From Kushneria phyllosphaerae (GTDB taxonomy: Bacteria > Pseudomonadota > Gammaproteobacteria > Pseudomonadales > Halomonadaceae): 64,000 nt of DNA. The DNA lies in NCBI RefSeq assembly GCF_900312995.1, contig NZ_ONZI01000001.1, positions 310,001 through 374,000 on the forward strand. Reading direction: 5' to 3'. The notes beneath the pieces were generated by a model. The model worked only from the letters and a program-made list of their open reading frames with translations, searched no databases and was not told the DNA's origin. The stretch's first letter is position 1; each line of letters begins with the position of its first letter. Of the stretch, positions 1 to 7,957 are shown piece by piece. The position numbers and the translations under genes were made by a program.

Positions 1-2
1 GT

Positions 3-107
3 CTGGTGGTCTACTGGATTACCAACAACCTGCTCTCGATCACGCAGCAGTACTTCATCACCAAGCGTATCGAAAACAGTGATGTCGACAAGGAAAAGAC
101 GGTCTAG
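3..107 (+). CDS. yidC: Membrane protein insertase YidC, C-terminal fragment
   Basis: Only the last 34 codons are inside the window; the gene begins upstream. The fragment reads LVVYWITNNLLSITQQYFIT followed by a short charged tail ending in EKTV. This matches the end of the last transmembrane helix of YidC (the LYWxxNNxLSxxQQ signature) and its basic tail. YidC inserts inner-membrane proteins, including subunit c of the ATP synthase encoded later in this window. It is followed by a strong intrinsic terminator. In most gammaproteobacteria mnmE lies directly downstream; here it is 11.6 kb away. Confidence 0.9.
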   Translation: MVVYWITNNLLSITQQYFITKRIENSDVDKEKTV

Positions 108-132
108 ACCGTACGTGGCATTCGCCACACCG

Positions 133-162
133 AAAACCCCTGCCACGGCAGGGGTTTTTCTT
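133..162 (+). terminator. Rho-independent terminator of yidC
   Basis: A stem of CCCCTGC pairs with GCAGGGG around a CACG loop, flanked by A-rich sequence on the left and TTTTTC on the right. It starts about 25 nt after the yidC stop codon. Confidence 0.85.
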
Positions 163-187
163 TATCCGCCATGCAGGAGACGGTTGT

Positions 188-201
188 GACACAATAGTGT
201 C
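188..201. promoter_or_regulatory. Dyad GACAC-AATA-GTGTC upstream of the NadQ-like gene
   Basis: Perfect 5-bp arms with a 4-nt spacer, ending 24 nt before the start codon at 226. The position suits an autoregulatory operator. The sequence does not match the nadA palindrome at 2797-2813, so I cannot tie both to one regulator. Confidence 0.35.
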
Positions 202-225
202 GCCGTAACCCCTGCCGATCACGGA

Positions 226-1209
226 ATGCCCCGGGCCGTCACCATGCCAGACAGCACTGTCATTGCCATCGAACTCTCCGCCGTCGTCATCGCCATGGAG
301 TCGGCCACGCCCACGGTCCTGCTCACTCGCTCGATTGATCGCTGTCGCGCGCCCATGCTGCCGGCTGGTGACTTCGATCCGCGTCATCACCGTACCTTCG
401 AGCTGGGCCTGCGTGACCGGGTCGCTCACCAGACCGGTCTGGCGCTGGACTACGTCGAGCAGCTCTACACCTTCGGCGACCAGGATCGTCTTCAGCCGGA
501 CGCGCCCGGTGAAATCACGCGCCATATTTCCATCGGCCATCTGGGGCTGGTCTCACAGCAGCAGACGCCACGTGATGAGCAGACGCTCTGGGCCAGCTGG
601 TATGACCATTTTCCGTGGGAGGATTATCGTCACGGTCGCCCGGCGATCATCGACATGATCATCGCCCCGGCGCTGTCCCGCTGGACAAATGAAGCCCCGG
701 ACGAGGCCACCCGCGAGGCGAGACGCCAGCGCGCGCAGCTGGCCTTTGGCCTGAACGGCGCGCGCTGGGTCGATACCCGGGTGCTGGAACGCTTCGAACT
801 GTTATATGAGGCAGGGCTCGCCCCCGAGGCACAGCATCACGACCAGGCCGAGGTCATCACGACCCTGCCGGGTGAACCCCTGATGTCCGATCACCGTCGC
901 ATTCTCGCCACCGCGATGGACCGCCTGCGCGGCAAGCTGCGCTATCGCCCGGTGATCTTTGATTTACTGCCCGAGCATTTCACCCTGTCCCAGCTGCAGC
1001 TGACCATCGAGGCCATCATTGGCTGTCGCCTGCACAAGCAGAACTTTCGCCGTGCGCTGGATCGCACCGGGCTGGTGGTGCCTACCGGCGCGGTGGATAC
1101 CACCACCGGAGGGCGTCCGGCCGAGCGCTTTCGCTTTTGTCGCGAGCAGTGGCGCCAGCAGATGGCACCGGGCGTGCAGACTCCGCTGGCGCACAGCGAG
1201 TATCAGTAG
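226..1209 (+). CDS. nadQ: NadQ-like Nudix-related transcriptional regulator of NAD synthesis
   Basis: 327 aa with two parts. Residues 1 to about 150 resemble a Nudix fold, but the Nudix box is degraded: the stretch GDFDPRHHRTFELGLRDRVA lacks the catalytic REUxEE pattern, so hydrolase activity is unlikely. Residues about 240-310 form a winged helix of the NrtR type (LPEHFTLSQLQ, NFRRALDRTGLV, GRPAERFRF). This is the layout of COG4111 (NadQ), known as a repressor of nadABC in alphaproteobacteria. nadA-nadC lies 1.6 kb downstream, which supports that role. The start at 226 has only a weak GGA in front; ATG at 244 is possible. It converges on the M20 peptidase gene with a 23-nt gap. The family call is fairly sure; the regulon is inferred. 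Confidence 0.75.
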   Translation: MPRAVTMPDSTVIAIELSAVVIAMESATPTVLLTRSIDRCRAPMLPAGDFDPRHHRTFELGLRDRVAHQTGLALDYVEQLYTFGDQDRLQPDAPGEITRHISIGHLGLVSQQQTPRDEQTLWASWYDHFPWEDYRHGRPAIIDMIIAPALSRWTNEAPDEATREARRQRAQLAFGLNGARWVDTRVLERFELLYEAGLAPEAQHHDQAEVITTLPGEPLMSDHRRILATAMDRLRGKLRYRPVIFDLLPEHFTLSQLQLTIEAIIGCRLHKQNFRRALDRTGLVVPTGAVDTTTGGRPAERFRFCREQWRQQMAPGVQTPLAHSEYQ

Positions 1210-1232
1210 ACTCGCACGCCCGGGGCTGGCCA

Positions 1233-2633
1233 TCAAAACGGCCGGCCTGGCTCTCCCAGATCCCAGAACAGTCCTGCCATGCCGGCAAGCCCCTGCGTCA
1301 CGATGTGTTCAGGCAAATGCTCGTTGGGCGCATGCTGCTGACACGAGGGGTAGGAGTGCGGGACCCATACCGTTGGCAGCCCGAGTACATCGGCGAAGCA
1401 GTGATTGGGAATCGTGCCGCCCAGATTGGGCAGCAGATGGACCGTCTCTCCCAGGCTCTGCTGCATCGACGCCTGCACAAAGCCCACCCAGGGATGATCG
1501 GGATCAAGGCGCGTTGCGGCGTAGCCGCCCTCTGATGTGAGCGTCACTGCTTCAAATCCGTGCGCGTCCAGATGCGCTCGCAGCTGCTCCCCCAGCGTCT
1601 GCCAGGCCGTGCCTTCCACAAATCGCAGCTGACAGATGGCCTCCGCCCGGGCCGGAATGGCCGCTACCGGCTGATCCGTTGCGCCCGCCGACAGCCCCAG
1701 CACCTCAAAGGTGTTGGCACCATAAAGCCTTTCACCAAAGGTCATTCCCGGCTCGCCCCAGTCGGCATTGAGGGCAGGGTCGCCCTGCTCTCCCCCCACC
1801 GGCAGATCACGCACAAGCGCGCGGACCGAATCCGGCATGGCCGGGGCACGCAGAAAGTCTGCCCGCAGGGTGCCCTGCTCTGACACCAGCGTGCTCAGCG
1901 CATGAACCATTACCCACGCCGGATTGGTGATGACCCCGCCCCAGTTGCCAGAATGGCGGGCGCCGTTGCCCGGATCCAGCGTCAGGCGAAATCGATACAT
2001 GCCGCGGGAACCGAGAAACAGGGTCGGCATGTCATGGCGAATGCGGGGGCCATCGGAGGCCACGAAAAGATCCGCCGACAGAGCCTCGGCATGACGGCGA
2101 CAGGCGTCTTCAAGGCCCGGCGAGCCGATCTCTTCGCCCATCTCGAACAGGATCTTGAGATTAAATCCCAGACGGCCTTCCCGCGCCGTGATGACCGCCT
2201 CCAGCGCCGCCAGGTTGATACTGTGCTGACCCTTGTTATCGGCCGCACCGCGCCCGTAGAGCCGGCCCGCCTGCAGTGTCATCTGCCAGGGCGTGAGTCC
2301 GGCCTGCCACTGGTCGTCCTGCCCCGGCGTCACATCCCCGTGGCCGTACATCAAAAGCGTCGGCAGTTCCGGAGACTCCAGCCGCTGACCCATCAAAAGC
2401 GGCGGGCCATCCGGCTGCGGGTTCTCAAGTGGCTGACAGGTAAAGCCCAGTCGGGCCAGCAGGGGGGCGATTTCATCAGTGAGATAGTGATCCAGCGCGC
2501 CACGACAGTTCGGGGCCTGACTCACCGTGCGACAGGCGATGCGGCGGGCGAGATCCTCTGCCAGGCGCCCCGAATGCCATGTTTCCAGCGCAAGGGACAG
2601 GGCGTGTTCACGAGAATACGAAGACAGTGACAT
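1233..2633 (-). CDS. M20-family zinc metallopeptidase (dipeptidase or deacylase type)
   Basis: 466 aa of the ArgE/DapE/CPG2 superfamily. Metal and catalytic signatures are visible in order: GHGDV, GRGAADNKGQ, the EMGEEIGSPG acid pair, SDGPR, and GGTIPNHCFAD with HAPNEH near the C-terminus. A dimerisation insert lies between the two catalytic halves. No signal peptide is seen, so it is probably cytoplasmic. The start at 2633 is preceded by GGAG at correct spacing; the frame stays open upstream to 2804, but that extension has no family resemblance. It lies between nadQ and nadA on the opposite strand. The substrate cannot be told from sequence. Confidence 0.85.
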   Translation of the reverse strand: MSLSSYSREHALSLALETWHSGRLAEDLARRIACRTVSQAPNCRGALDHYLTDEIAPLLARLGFTCQPLENPQPDGPPLLMGQRLESPELPTLLMYGHGDVTPGQDDQWQAGLTPWQMTLQAGRLYGRGAADNKGQHSINLAALEAVITAREGRLGFNLKILFEMGEEIGSPGLEDACRRHAEALSADLFVASDGPRIRHDMPTLFLGSRGMYRFRLTLDPGNGARHSGNWGGVITNPAWVMVHALSTLVSEQGTLRADFLRAPAMPDSVRALVRDLPVGGEQGDPALNADWGEPGMTFGERLYGANTFEVLGLSAGATDQPVAAIPARAEAICQLRFVEGTAWQTLGEQLRAHLDAHGFEAVTLTSEGGYAATRLDPDHPWVGFVQASMQQSLGETVHLLPNLGGTIPNHCFADVLGLPTVWVPHSYPSCQQHAPNEHLPEHIVTQGLAGMAGLFWDLGEPGRPF

Positions 2634-2684
2634 GTTGACTCCAGACAGCGCATTAGCGGCCATCGGACACCAGCGCCCGACAGG

Positions 2685-2701
2685 GTGACAGCGTGTGTCA
2701 C
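2685..2701. promoter_or_regulatory. Dyad GTGACA-GCGTG-TGTCAC upstream of the M20 gene
   Basis: Perfect 6-bp arms with a 5-nt spacer, 52 nt upstream of the peptidase start and 132 nt upstream of the divergent nadA start. It could be an operator for either gene. No matching regulator can be named. Confidence 0.35.
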
Positions 2702-2796
2702 TTTCCACAGGGCTGCAACAGGGCGCCACATGCCGCAGGACTTTCCAGAGCCCTTGATCGCATTGTTTGAAGGGTGCGAAAACGATAGGCTCTAAA

Positions 2797-2813
2797 ATAC
2801 TCATTTTGAGTAT
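2797..2813. promoter_or_regulatory. Perfect palindrome upstream of nadA, candidate NAD-regulator operator
   Basis: ATACTCA-TTT-TGAGTAT is a perfect 7-bp inverted repeat in AT-rich sequence, ending 19 nt before the nadA start and overlapping the expected promoter or leader. It is the most regular dyad in the nadQ/nadA area, so it is the natural candidate for NadQ binding. That link is inferred. Confidence 0.55.
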
Positions 2814-2832
2814 AATTATTCAGGAGCCTGCC

Positions 2833-3954
2833 ATGACCGTGACGCCTGCCTGCCCGGAAGTCTCACCAGCCCGGGATATCGAGTCGCTGCTGCCCTCTTG
2901 TGACGCTGACGTGGCCCACCAGACCGATGCCCTGTATGTCCGGGTGGAAGACCATATCAGCGCCAGCGACTGGCCGGCCATCGCCCGTCGGGTGCATGCC
3001 ATCCGAAGGCTTCAGCGCGAGCAGGACGCCGTGATTCTGGCGCATAACTACATGCCGCCGGAAATCTACGCGCTGGTCGGTGATATCTGCGGTGACTCGC
3101 TGGCCCTGGCGCGCGAGGCCGCCAAAAGCAGCGCATCCACCATCGTGCAGGCCGGCGTGCACTTCATGGCCGAAACCTCGAAGATTCTCTGCCCCGACAA
3201 GCGCGTGCTGCTGCCCGATACCAACGCCGGCTGCTCGCTGGCCGCCTCGATCACCGGCGCGCAGGTGCGCGAGCTGAAATCACGCTATCCGAACGTGCCG
3301 GTCGTGACCTACGTCAACACCAGCGCCGAGGTAAAGGCTGAATGCGATATCTGCTGCACCTCGTCCAACGCCCTCACTGTGGTGGAAGCGATTGCCGCCG
3401 AGTGGGGCGTCGATCAGGTCATCATGCTGCCCGACGAACATCTGGCGCGTAACGTGGCGGCGCGCACGCACCTGTCGGTTCTGGTCTGGCAGGGCAGCTG
3501 CGAGGTCCACGAGCAGTTCACCTCCGCCCAGGTGGGTGCCATCCGCCGCCGTCATCCCGGCGTCCGGGTGCTGGCTCACCCCGAGTGCCCGACAGAGGTG
3601 CTGGACGCCGCCGACTTTTCCGGCTCGACTGCGGCCCTGGAGCGCTGGGTCGATGATCACCGCCCCGAACAGGTGCTGCTGCTCACCGAGTGCTCGATGA
3701 GTGACAATCTGATCAGCCGCCACCCGCAGATCGCGTTTGTCCGCAGCTGTAACCTTTGCCCCCACATGCAGCGCATCACCCTGGACGGCATTCTGGGCGC
3801 GCTGGCCTGGGGCCAGCATGAAATAGTGCTGGATGACGCCATTGCCGTGCGCGCCCGACGCGCCATCGACGCAATGCTGGCGCTCCCTGATCCCGTAACG
3901 CCGGCCGATTTCACCCGACCGGCTCGCACGGCGCATGTCGAGGTGGTGTCATGA
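2833..3954 (+). CDS. nadA: Quinolinate synthase NadA
   Basis: 373 aa. NadA condenses iminoaspartate with dihydroxyacetone phosphate to make quinolinate, using a [4Fe-4S] cluster. Three cluster cysteines are visible in TNAGCSLA, the AECDICCTSSNA region and CNLCPHMQRI. Other family blocks are ILAHNYMPPEI, GDSLALAREAA and LTECSMSDN. The start at 2833 has CAGGAG seven nt upstream; the frame is open to 2767, but that part covers the palindrome. The stop overlaps the nadC start by 4 nt, so the two form an operon. nadB (aspartate oxidase) is not in the window. Confidence 0.95.
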   Translation: MTVTPACPEVSPARDIESLLPSCDADVAHQTDALYVRVEDHISASDWPAIARRVHAIRRLQREQDAVILAHNYMPPEIYALVGDICGDSLALAREAAKSSASTIVQAGVHFMAETSKILCPDKRVLLPDTNAGCSLAASITGAQVRELKSRYPNVPVVTYVNTSAEVKAECDICCTSSNALTVVEAIAAEWGVDQVIMLPDEHLARNVAARTHLSVLVWQGSCEVHEQFTSAQVGAIRRRHPGVRVLAHPECPTEVLDAADFSGSTAALERWVDDHRPEQVLLLTECSMSDNLISRHPQIAFVRSCNLCPHMQRITLDGILGALAWGQHEIVLDDAIAVRARRAIDAMLALPDPVTPADFTRPARTAHVEVVS

Positions 3955-4817
3955 GCCTCCTCAACCGCGATATTGCCCCGCTGCCCAATATCCTTCTCGA
4001 CCCCATCGTGACCGCCGCACTGGCGGAAGATCTCGGGCGCGGCGGCGATATCACCAGTGACGCGCTGATCGATGCCGATCACATCAGTCGCCTGCAGCTG
4101 CGGCCGCGTCGACCCGGCGTGCTGGCCGGCATGGACGTACTGGCCCGGGTGCTTTATCACGTCGATACCCGTATTCACCTCGAGGCTCATCGCCATGACG
4201 GCGAGCGCCTGCAGGCCCTTGACCCCATCGCTACTCTTGAAGGGCCGACCCGGTCACTTCTGACCGCCGAGCGAACCGCACTCAACTTCCTGACCCGACT
4301 CTCCGGCATTGCCACCCTCACCCGCACCATGGTCGATCAGCTCGAAGGCTGCACCGCGCGACTGGCCTGTACCCGCAAGACCACGCCCGGTCTGCGGGCG
4401 CTGGAAAAGCGCGCCGTGCGTCTGGGCGGTGGGGTCAATCATCGCCTGGGGCTGGATGACGCCATGCTGATCAAGGACAACCACATCGCCGCCGTCGGCA
4501 GCATTACCCATGCCCTGGCACGCGCCCGCGCACAGCTGGGGCATCTGCGCATGATCGAGCTGGAAGTCGACACCCTGGAACAGCTCGAGGAGGCCCTGGT
4601 CACACCGCCTCACGCCATCCTGCTCGACAACATGGACCTCAACGACCTGCGCCGGGCCGTGGCCATGACCGGCGGCCGCTGCCTGCTGACCGCTTCCGGC
4701 GGTATTGACGCCCAGCGCCTTCGCGAGATCGCCGACACTGGCGTGGACCTGATTGCCGTGGGCGCCCTGACTCACTCGGCGCCGCAGCTCGATATCGGAC
4801 TGGATGCGATGGAGTGA
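3951..4817 (+). CDS. nadC: Nicotinate-nucleotide diphosphorylase (quinolinate phosphoribosyltransferase)
   Basis: 288 aa, the usual NadC length. It converts quinolinate and PRPP to nicotinate mononucleotide, CO2 and PPi, the step after NadA. Family blocks: ALAEDLGRGGDITSDALI near the N-terminus, ERTALNFLTRLSGIATLT, CTRKTTPGLRALEKRAVRLG with substrate-binding Arg/Lys, HRLGLDDAMLIKDNH, and the barrel end LTASGGID plus GVDLIAVGALTHS. The ATG overlaps the nadA stop (ATGA), indicating translational coupling. No terminator is obvious after it. Confidence 0.95.
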   Translation: MSLLNRDIAPLPNILLDPIVTAALAEDLGRGGDITSDALIDADHISRLQLRPRRPGVLAGMDVLARVLYHVDTRIHLEAHRHDGERLQALDPIATLEGPTRSLLTAERTALNFLTRLSGIATLTRTMVDQLEGCTARLACTRKTTPGLRALEKRAVRLGGGVNHRLGLDDAMLIKDNHIAAVGSITHALARARAQLGHLRMIELEVDTLEQLEEALVTPPHAILLDNMDLNDLRRAVAMTGGRCLLTASGGIDAQRLREIADTGVDLIAVGALTHSAPQLDIGLDAME

Positions 4818-5014
4818 AACATTGCCTGTTACACGTCACGCGATGACAGCGGAGAATCAGAGTAGTCTTGCCCACGAGGCGGGTTTGATGGCATTGCCAG
4901 AAACGCGTGACACTGCCGTCAGGCTGATGAGCAGGGCGATGAAATTTTTGAAATCACCATGTCCGAAATTGTCCGCTTTTTGCCGGCCATGCCCTCGTGG
5001 CGCTTCATGCCAGC

Positions 5015-5048
5015 CCGTAAGCTGAGATCTCTTCTTTCCTGCTTACGG
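5015..5048. promoter_or_regulatory. Inverted repeat in the leader of the cysteine hydrolase gene
   Basis: CCGTAAGC (5015-5022) and GCTTACGG (5041-5048) are perfect 8-bp arms separated by 18 nt. They end 8 nt before the start codon, so the right arm covers the ribosome-binding region. It could be an operator for the downstream GlxA-type regulator or an RNA hairpin that hides the start. The rest of the 4818-5056 gap shows nothing I can identify. Confidence 0.4.
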
Positions 5049-5056
5049 AACCTGCC

Positions 5057-5620
5057 ATGTCCGCTACTGCCCTGCTGCTGATCGACGTTCAGGCCTCTTT
5101 TCCGACTCGTCACTACTGGGATGAAATGCTGGCGAATGCATGGCGACCCTATCAGCGCCGCCTGCTCGATCTGGCCCACGAGGCCGGTACGCCAGTCGTG
5201 CGCATTTTCCATGAAGCCCCATCGAGCGAAGGTGCCTTTGACCCTTCCAATGGCTTGATACGTCCTCTGGAAGGGTTCGAGGATGATGTGGCCGTGACTT
5301 TCCACAAGACAGCTCATAACGCCTTTACGGATACGGGGCTCGCGCGCTGGTTACGCCTGAACCATATCGAGCGACTGATCATCAGCGGTATTCGTACCGA
5401 ACAATGCTGCGAAACCACTGCGCGTGTCGGGTCGGATCTTGGCTTTGACATCGACTTTGTCAGTGAAGCGACCCTGACCTTCGACATGCAGCGGGCAGGT
5501 CGCCTCTGGAGTGCCAGCGATATACGCGCCCATACCGAGCTGGTATTGGAAGATCGCTTTGCACGCATCGTCACTGTCGATACCCTGGTATCAGAATGGC
5601 GAGAACGGAGTGCTGCTTGA
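5057..5620 (+). CDS. Isochorismatase-family cysteine hydrolase
   Basis: 187 aa, a single isochorismatase-like hydrolase domain. The catalytic triad can be placed: Asp10 in LLLIDVQ, Lys84 in FHKTAHNAF and Cys117 in GIRTEQCCETTAR. The family includes nicotinamidases, ureidoacrylate and N-carbamoylsarcosine hydrolases and some plain isochorismatases; nothing here fixes the substrate. Nicotinamidase is tempting next to nadAC, but the metal-binding DxHxxxxH pattern of PncA is absent. The stop overlaps the TTG start of the next gene, so the pair is translationally coupled. Confidence 0.85.
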   Translation: MSATALLLIDVQASFPTRHYWDEMLANAWRPYQRRLLDLAHEAGTPVVRIFHEAPSSEGAFDPSNGLIRPLEGFEDDVAVTFHKTAHNAFTDTGLARWLRLNHIERLIISGIRTEQCCETTARVGSDLGFDIDFVSEATLTFDMQRAGRLWSASDIRAHTELVLEDRFARIVTVDTLVSEWRERSAA

Positions 5621-6588
5621 ACCATCATTTTGAAAGTACGCCGATAGAGATCGGCGTATTGATGCTGCCCGGCCAGGTACCGCTGGATGTGGCCGGTCCG
5701 CTACAGGTATTGCTCAGTGCCGAGCAGCTTGGCGCGCCCATTCACTTGCACTTTTTTGGCCCGCAGCCTTCATTACCCTGGCTGGGAGCGATGCAGCTCT
5801 CCGGCATAAAGCCACTGCCCAGGGAGGCCATTCCCCTTGATCTGCTGCTCATAACTGGACAGTACCGCCTGCAAGCCGATGAACGGGATCAACAGCTGGC
5901 CATCGACTGGTTGAAGTATCAGGCATCAGCAAGCCGGACCCTGATGGCGGTCTGTTCCGGGGCGCTGCTGCTGGGACGCGCCGGACTGCTCGATGGCCTT
6001 CGTTGTACGACACATCACGCCCTGGTTGACGAGCTACAAAAGCTTGCACCACGCGCCCGGGTACGCAGCGACTGTATCTTTACAGAAGATGCAAACTGCC
6101 TGACCAGTGCCGGCATCTCTACAGGGATCGATACCATGCTGCACTGGCTGGGCCGTACCCTTGGACAACACATTGCCCAGCAGGTCGCTCGCGACCTGGT
6201 GCTTTACTGGCGACGCAGCGGCCAGGAACCCCAGTTGAGTATCTGGCTGGAGGGGCGCAATCACGTTGACCACCGTATTCATCGGCTACAGGACGCGCTT
6301 GCTGCTGATCTGGCCCATCCATGGACGCTGGGGGAGATGGCAACCCGGTCAGCCATGAGCGAGCGTCAGTTGAGGCGCCGCTTCAGTGCGCTGACCGGTC
6401 TGTCGCTCATGGATTATTTGATGAGACTGCGATTGCAGCTCGCCCGCCAGCTGATGTGCGAGACCGACTGGCGTCTGGCGCGTATTGCCGAAGTCAGTGG
6501 TTTTGGTGATGACCGCCAATTGCGACGTGTATGGCAGCGCTTTGAAACCGAATCGCCTGCAATGTGGCGGCGTTTACGGGAACGCTGA
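5617..6588 (+). CDS. GlxA-family transcriptional regulator (DJ-1/PfpI plus AraC helix-turn-helix)
   Basis: About 323 aa. Residues about 1-180 form a DJ-1/PfpI-like sensor domain with the nucleophile-elbow cysteine in MAVCSGALLLGRAGLLDG. The C-terminal 100 residues are an AraC-type double helix-turn-helix (MSERQLRRRFSALTG, RIAEVSGFGDDRQLRRVW). I chose the TTG at 5617 because GGAG (5607-5610) sits 6 nt upstream and TTGA overlaps the previous stop; ATG at 5596 is the alternative and lacks a good ribosome site. It probably regulates the co-transcribed hydrolase in response to a small metabolite. Confidence 0.85.
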   Translation: MNHHFESTPIEIGVLMLPGQVPLDVAGPLQVLLSAEQLGAPIHLHFFGPQPSLPWLGAMQLSGIKPLPREAIPLDLLLITGQYRLQADERDQQLAIDWLKYQASASRTLMAVCSGALLLGRAGLLDGLRCTTHHALVDELQKLAPRARVRSDCIFTEDANCLTSAGISTGIDTMLHWLGRTLGQHIAQQVARDLVLYWRRSGQEPQLSIWLEGRNHVDHRIHRLQDALAADLAHPWTLGEMATRSAMSERQLRRRFSALTGLSLMDYLMRLRLQLARQLMCETDWRLARIAEVSGFGDDRQLRRVWQRFETESPAMWRRLRER

Positions 6589-6605
6589 AACGCTGGACCC
6601 AATCA

Positions 6606-6634
6606 TATGCCATGGGCCAGTAGCCCATGGCATA
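6606..6634. terminator. Palindromic hairpin between convergent genes
   Basis: A perfect 12-bp inverted repeat, TATGCCATGGGC and GCCCATGGCATA, around a 5-nt CAGTA loop. It fills the 70-bp gap between the convergent regulator and formate dehydrogenase genes. It has no T tract on either side, so it may act as a transcript-end stabiliser or a weak bidirectional terminator. Confidence 0.5.
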
Positions 6635-6658
6635 CAACATCCGCCCAAACATCATGGA

Positions 6659-7816
6659 TCAAAGCTGGTAGGCATTGGCCCCGGCGCCGGCCAGATGACC
6701 GGCATCGACAATAAGATATTCCTGACGCAGCGGCCTGCCGGCGAAGAAATTCTGCAAAATTTCCAGCGTTCCGGCAGCGTAGCGGGTCTGAGCCGATAAA
6801 GAGGTGCCGGAGATATGTGGGGTCATCGCATGGTTGGGCATACGCCGCCAGGGATGATCCACCGGCGCGGGCTGCGGAAACCAGACATCGCCCCCGTAGC
6901 CTGCCAGTTGCCCCGACTCCAGCGCCCTGACCACGGCCTCCCGGTCGCACAGCCCGCCCCGTGCTGTGTTGACCAGGTAGGCACCGCGCTTGAACTTCGA
7001 CAGCAGCGCATCATTGATGAAACCTTCGGTGGAAGGATAAAGCGGCGTTTGAACATTGACGATATCGCAGGCGCCCACCAGGGATTCCGGCGAGTCGTGG
7101 TAGGTCAGATCGAGCTCGCGCTCGACCTCTTCAGGCAGGCGGTGCGGATCAAAATAGTGCAGCGGCGTATCAAAGGGCTTCATGCGCCGCAGCACGGCAA
7201 GGCCGATGCGCCCGGCGCCAAGCGTGCCGAACGGCATCCCTTCGATGTCGTAGCTTCGCGAGACGCAATCGGCGATATTCCAGCCGCCGTTGAGGGCAAT
7301 CTGATGCGACGGGGCGAAATTTCGAACCAGCGTCAGTGCCGTCATGATGACGTGCTCGGCCACACTGATCGAATTGGAGAAGGTCACCTCGGCCACCGTG
7401 ATACCGCGCTCGGCCGCCGCCTTGAGATCAACATGGTCCGAGCCGATGCCGGCCGTCAGCGCCAGCTTGAGCTTCGGTGCCCGGGCAATGCGCTCCTGGC
7501 TGAGATAGGCCGGCCAGAACGGCTGTGAAATCACGACCTCGGCATCGGCCAGATGACGCTCGAAGACGGAATCGATCCCTTCCTTGTCGCTGGTCACGAT
7601 CAGTTCATGGCCGTTGGCCTGTGCCCATGAGCGCAGACCGAGTTCGCCAGAGACGCAGCCAATCAATTCCCCCGGCGAGAAGCCGGGTTCACCCTCGGGC
7701 GTAGGGGCCGTCTGTCCATTGGGATAGGCGCTGATCTCGGGAATGTCCTCGCGCGCATACTGCGGCGGGTAACCGGTCACCGGGTCGGGATAGAGAACGC
7801 AAAGAATTTTGGCCAT
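6659..7816 (-). CDS. NAD-dependent formate dehydrogenase
   Basis: 385 aa of the D-2-hydroxyacid dehydrogenase superfamily, closely resembling the metal-free formate dehydrogenase of Pseudomonas sp. 101. It oxidises formate to CO2 with NAD+. Visible features: N-terminal MAKILCVLYPDPVTGYPPQY, SQPFWPAYL formate-channel segment, TAGIGSDHVDL, Rossmann loop GAGRIGLAVLRR, active-site Arg in NTARGGLCDREAV, and the His in MTPHISGTSLSAQ. The start at 7816 matches the family N-terminus; the frame runs on to 7885 without similarity. A LysR gene lies upstream on the same strand with a 141-bp gap. The soluble one-subunit type suits formate detoxification or NADH generation. Confidence 0.93.
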   Translation of the reverse strand: MAKILCVLYPDPVTGYPPQYAREDIPEISAYPNGQTAPTPEGEPGFSPGELIGCVSGELGLRSWAQANGHELIVTSDKEGIDSVFERHLADAEVVISQPFWPAYLSQERIARAPKLKLALTAGIGSDHVDLKAAAERGITVAEVTFSNSISVAEHVIMTALTLVRNFAPSHQIALNGGWNIADCVSRSYDIEGMPFGTLGAGRIGLAVLRRMKPFDTPLHYFDPHRLPEEVERELDLTYHDSPESLVGACDIVNVQTPLYPSTEGFINDALLSKFKRGAYLVNTARGGLCDREAVVRALESGQLAGYGGDVWFPQPAPVDHPWRRMPNHAMTPHISGTSLSAQTRYAAGTLEILQNFFAGRPLRQEYLIVDAGHLAGAGANAYQL

Positions 7817-7957
7817 GTCGGGGCTCCATATCGGTCGAAAAAAAAGTGTCGAGGCACACCCCGAGCATCTCCGTCCGCCTGACATGGGTTCAAATCGTTT
7901 GTTCGGATGTCTTGATAAGTCCTTCTTATCTGCGCCTCAGACCTTTGAAATAAAAGA

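Noticed and set aside
4804..5025. 73-codon open frame after nadC
   Set aside because: It overlaps the end of nadC, has no ribosome site and ends in low-quality composition resembling no family.
5057..5620. Reading the cysteine hydrolase as nicotinamidase PncA because of the nearby nadAC genes
   Set aside because: The metal-binding DxHxxxxH pattern of nicotinamidases is not present, and the linked regulator is of GlxA type.
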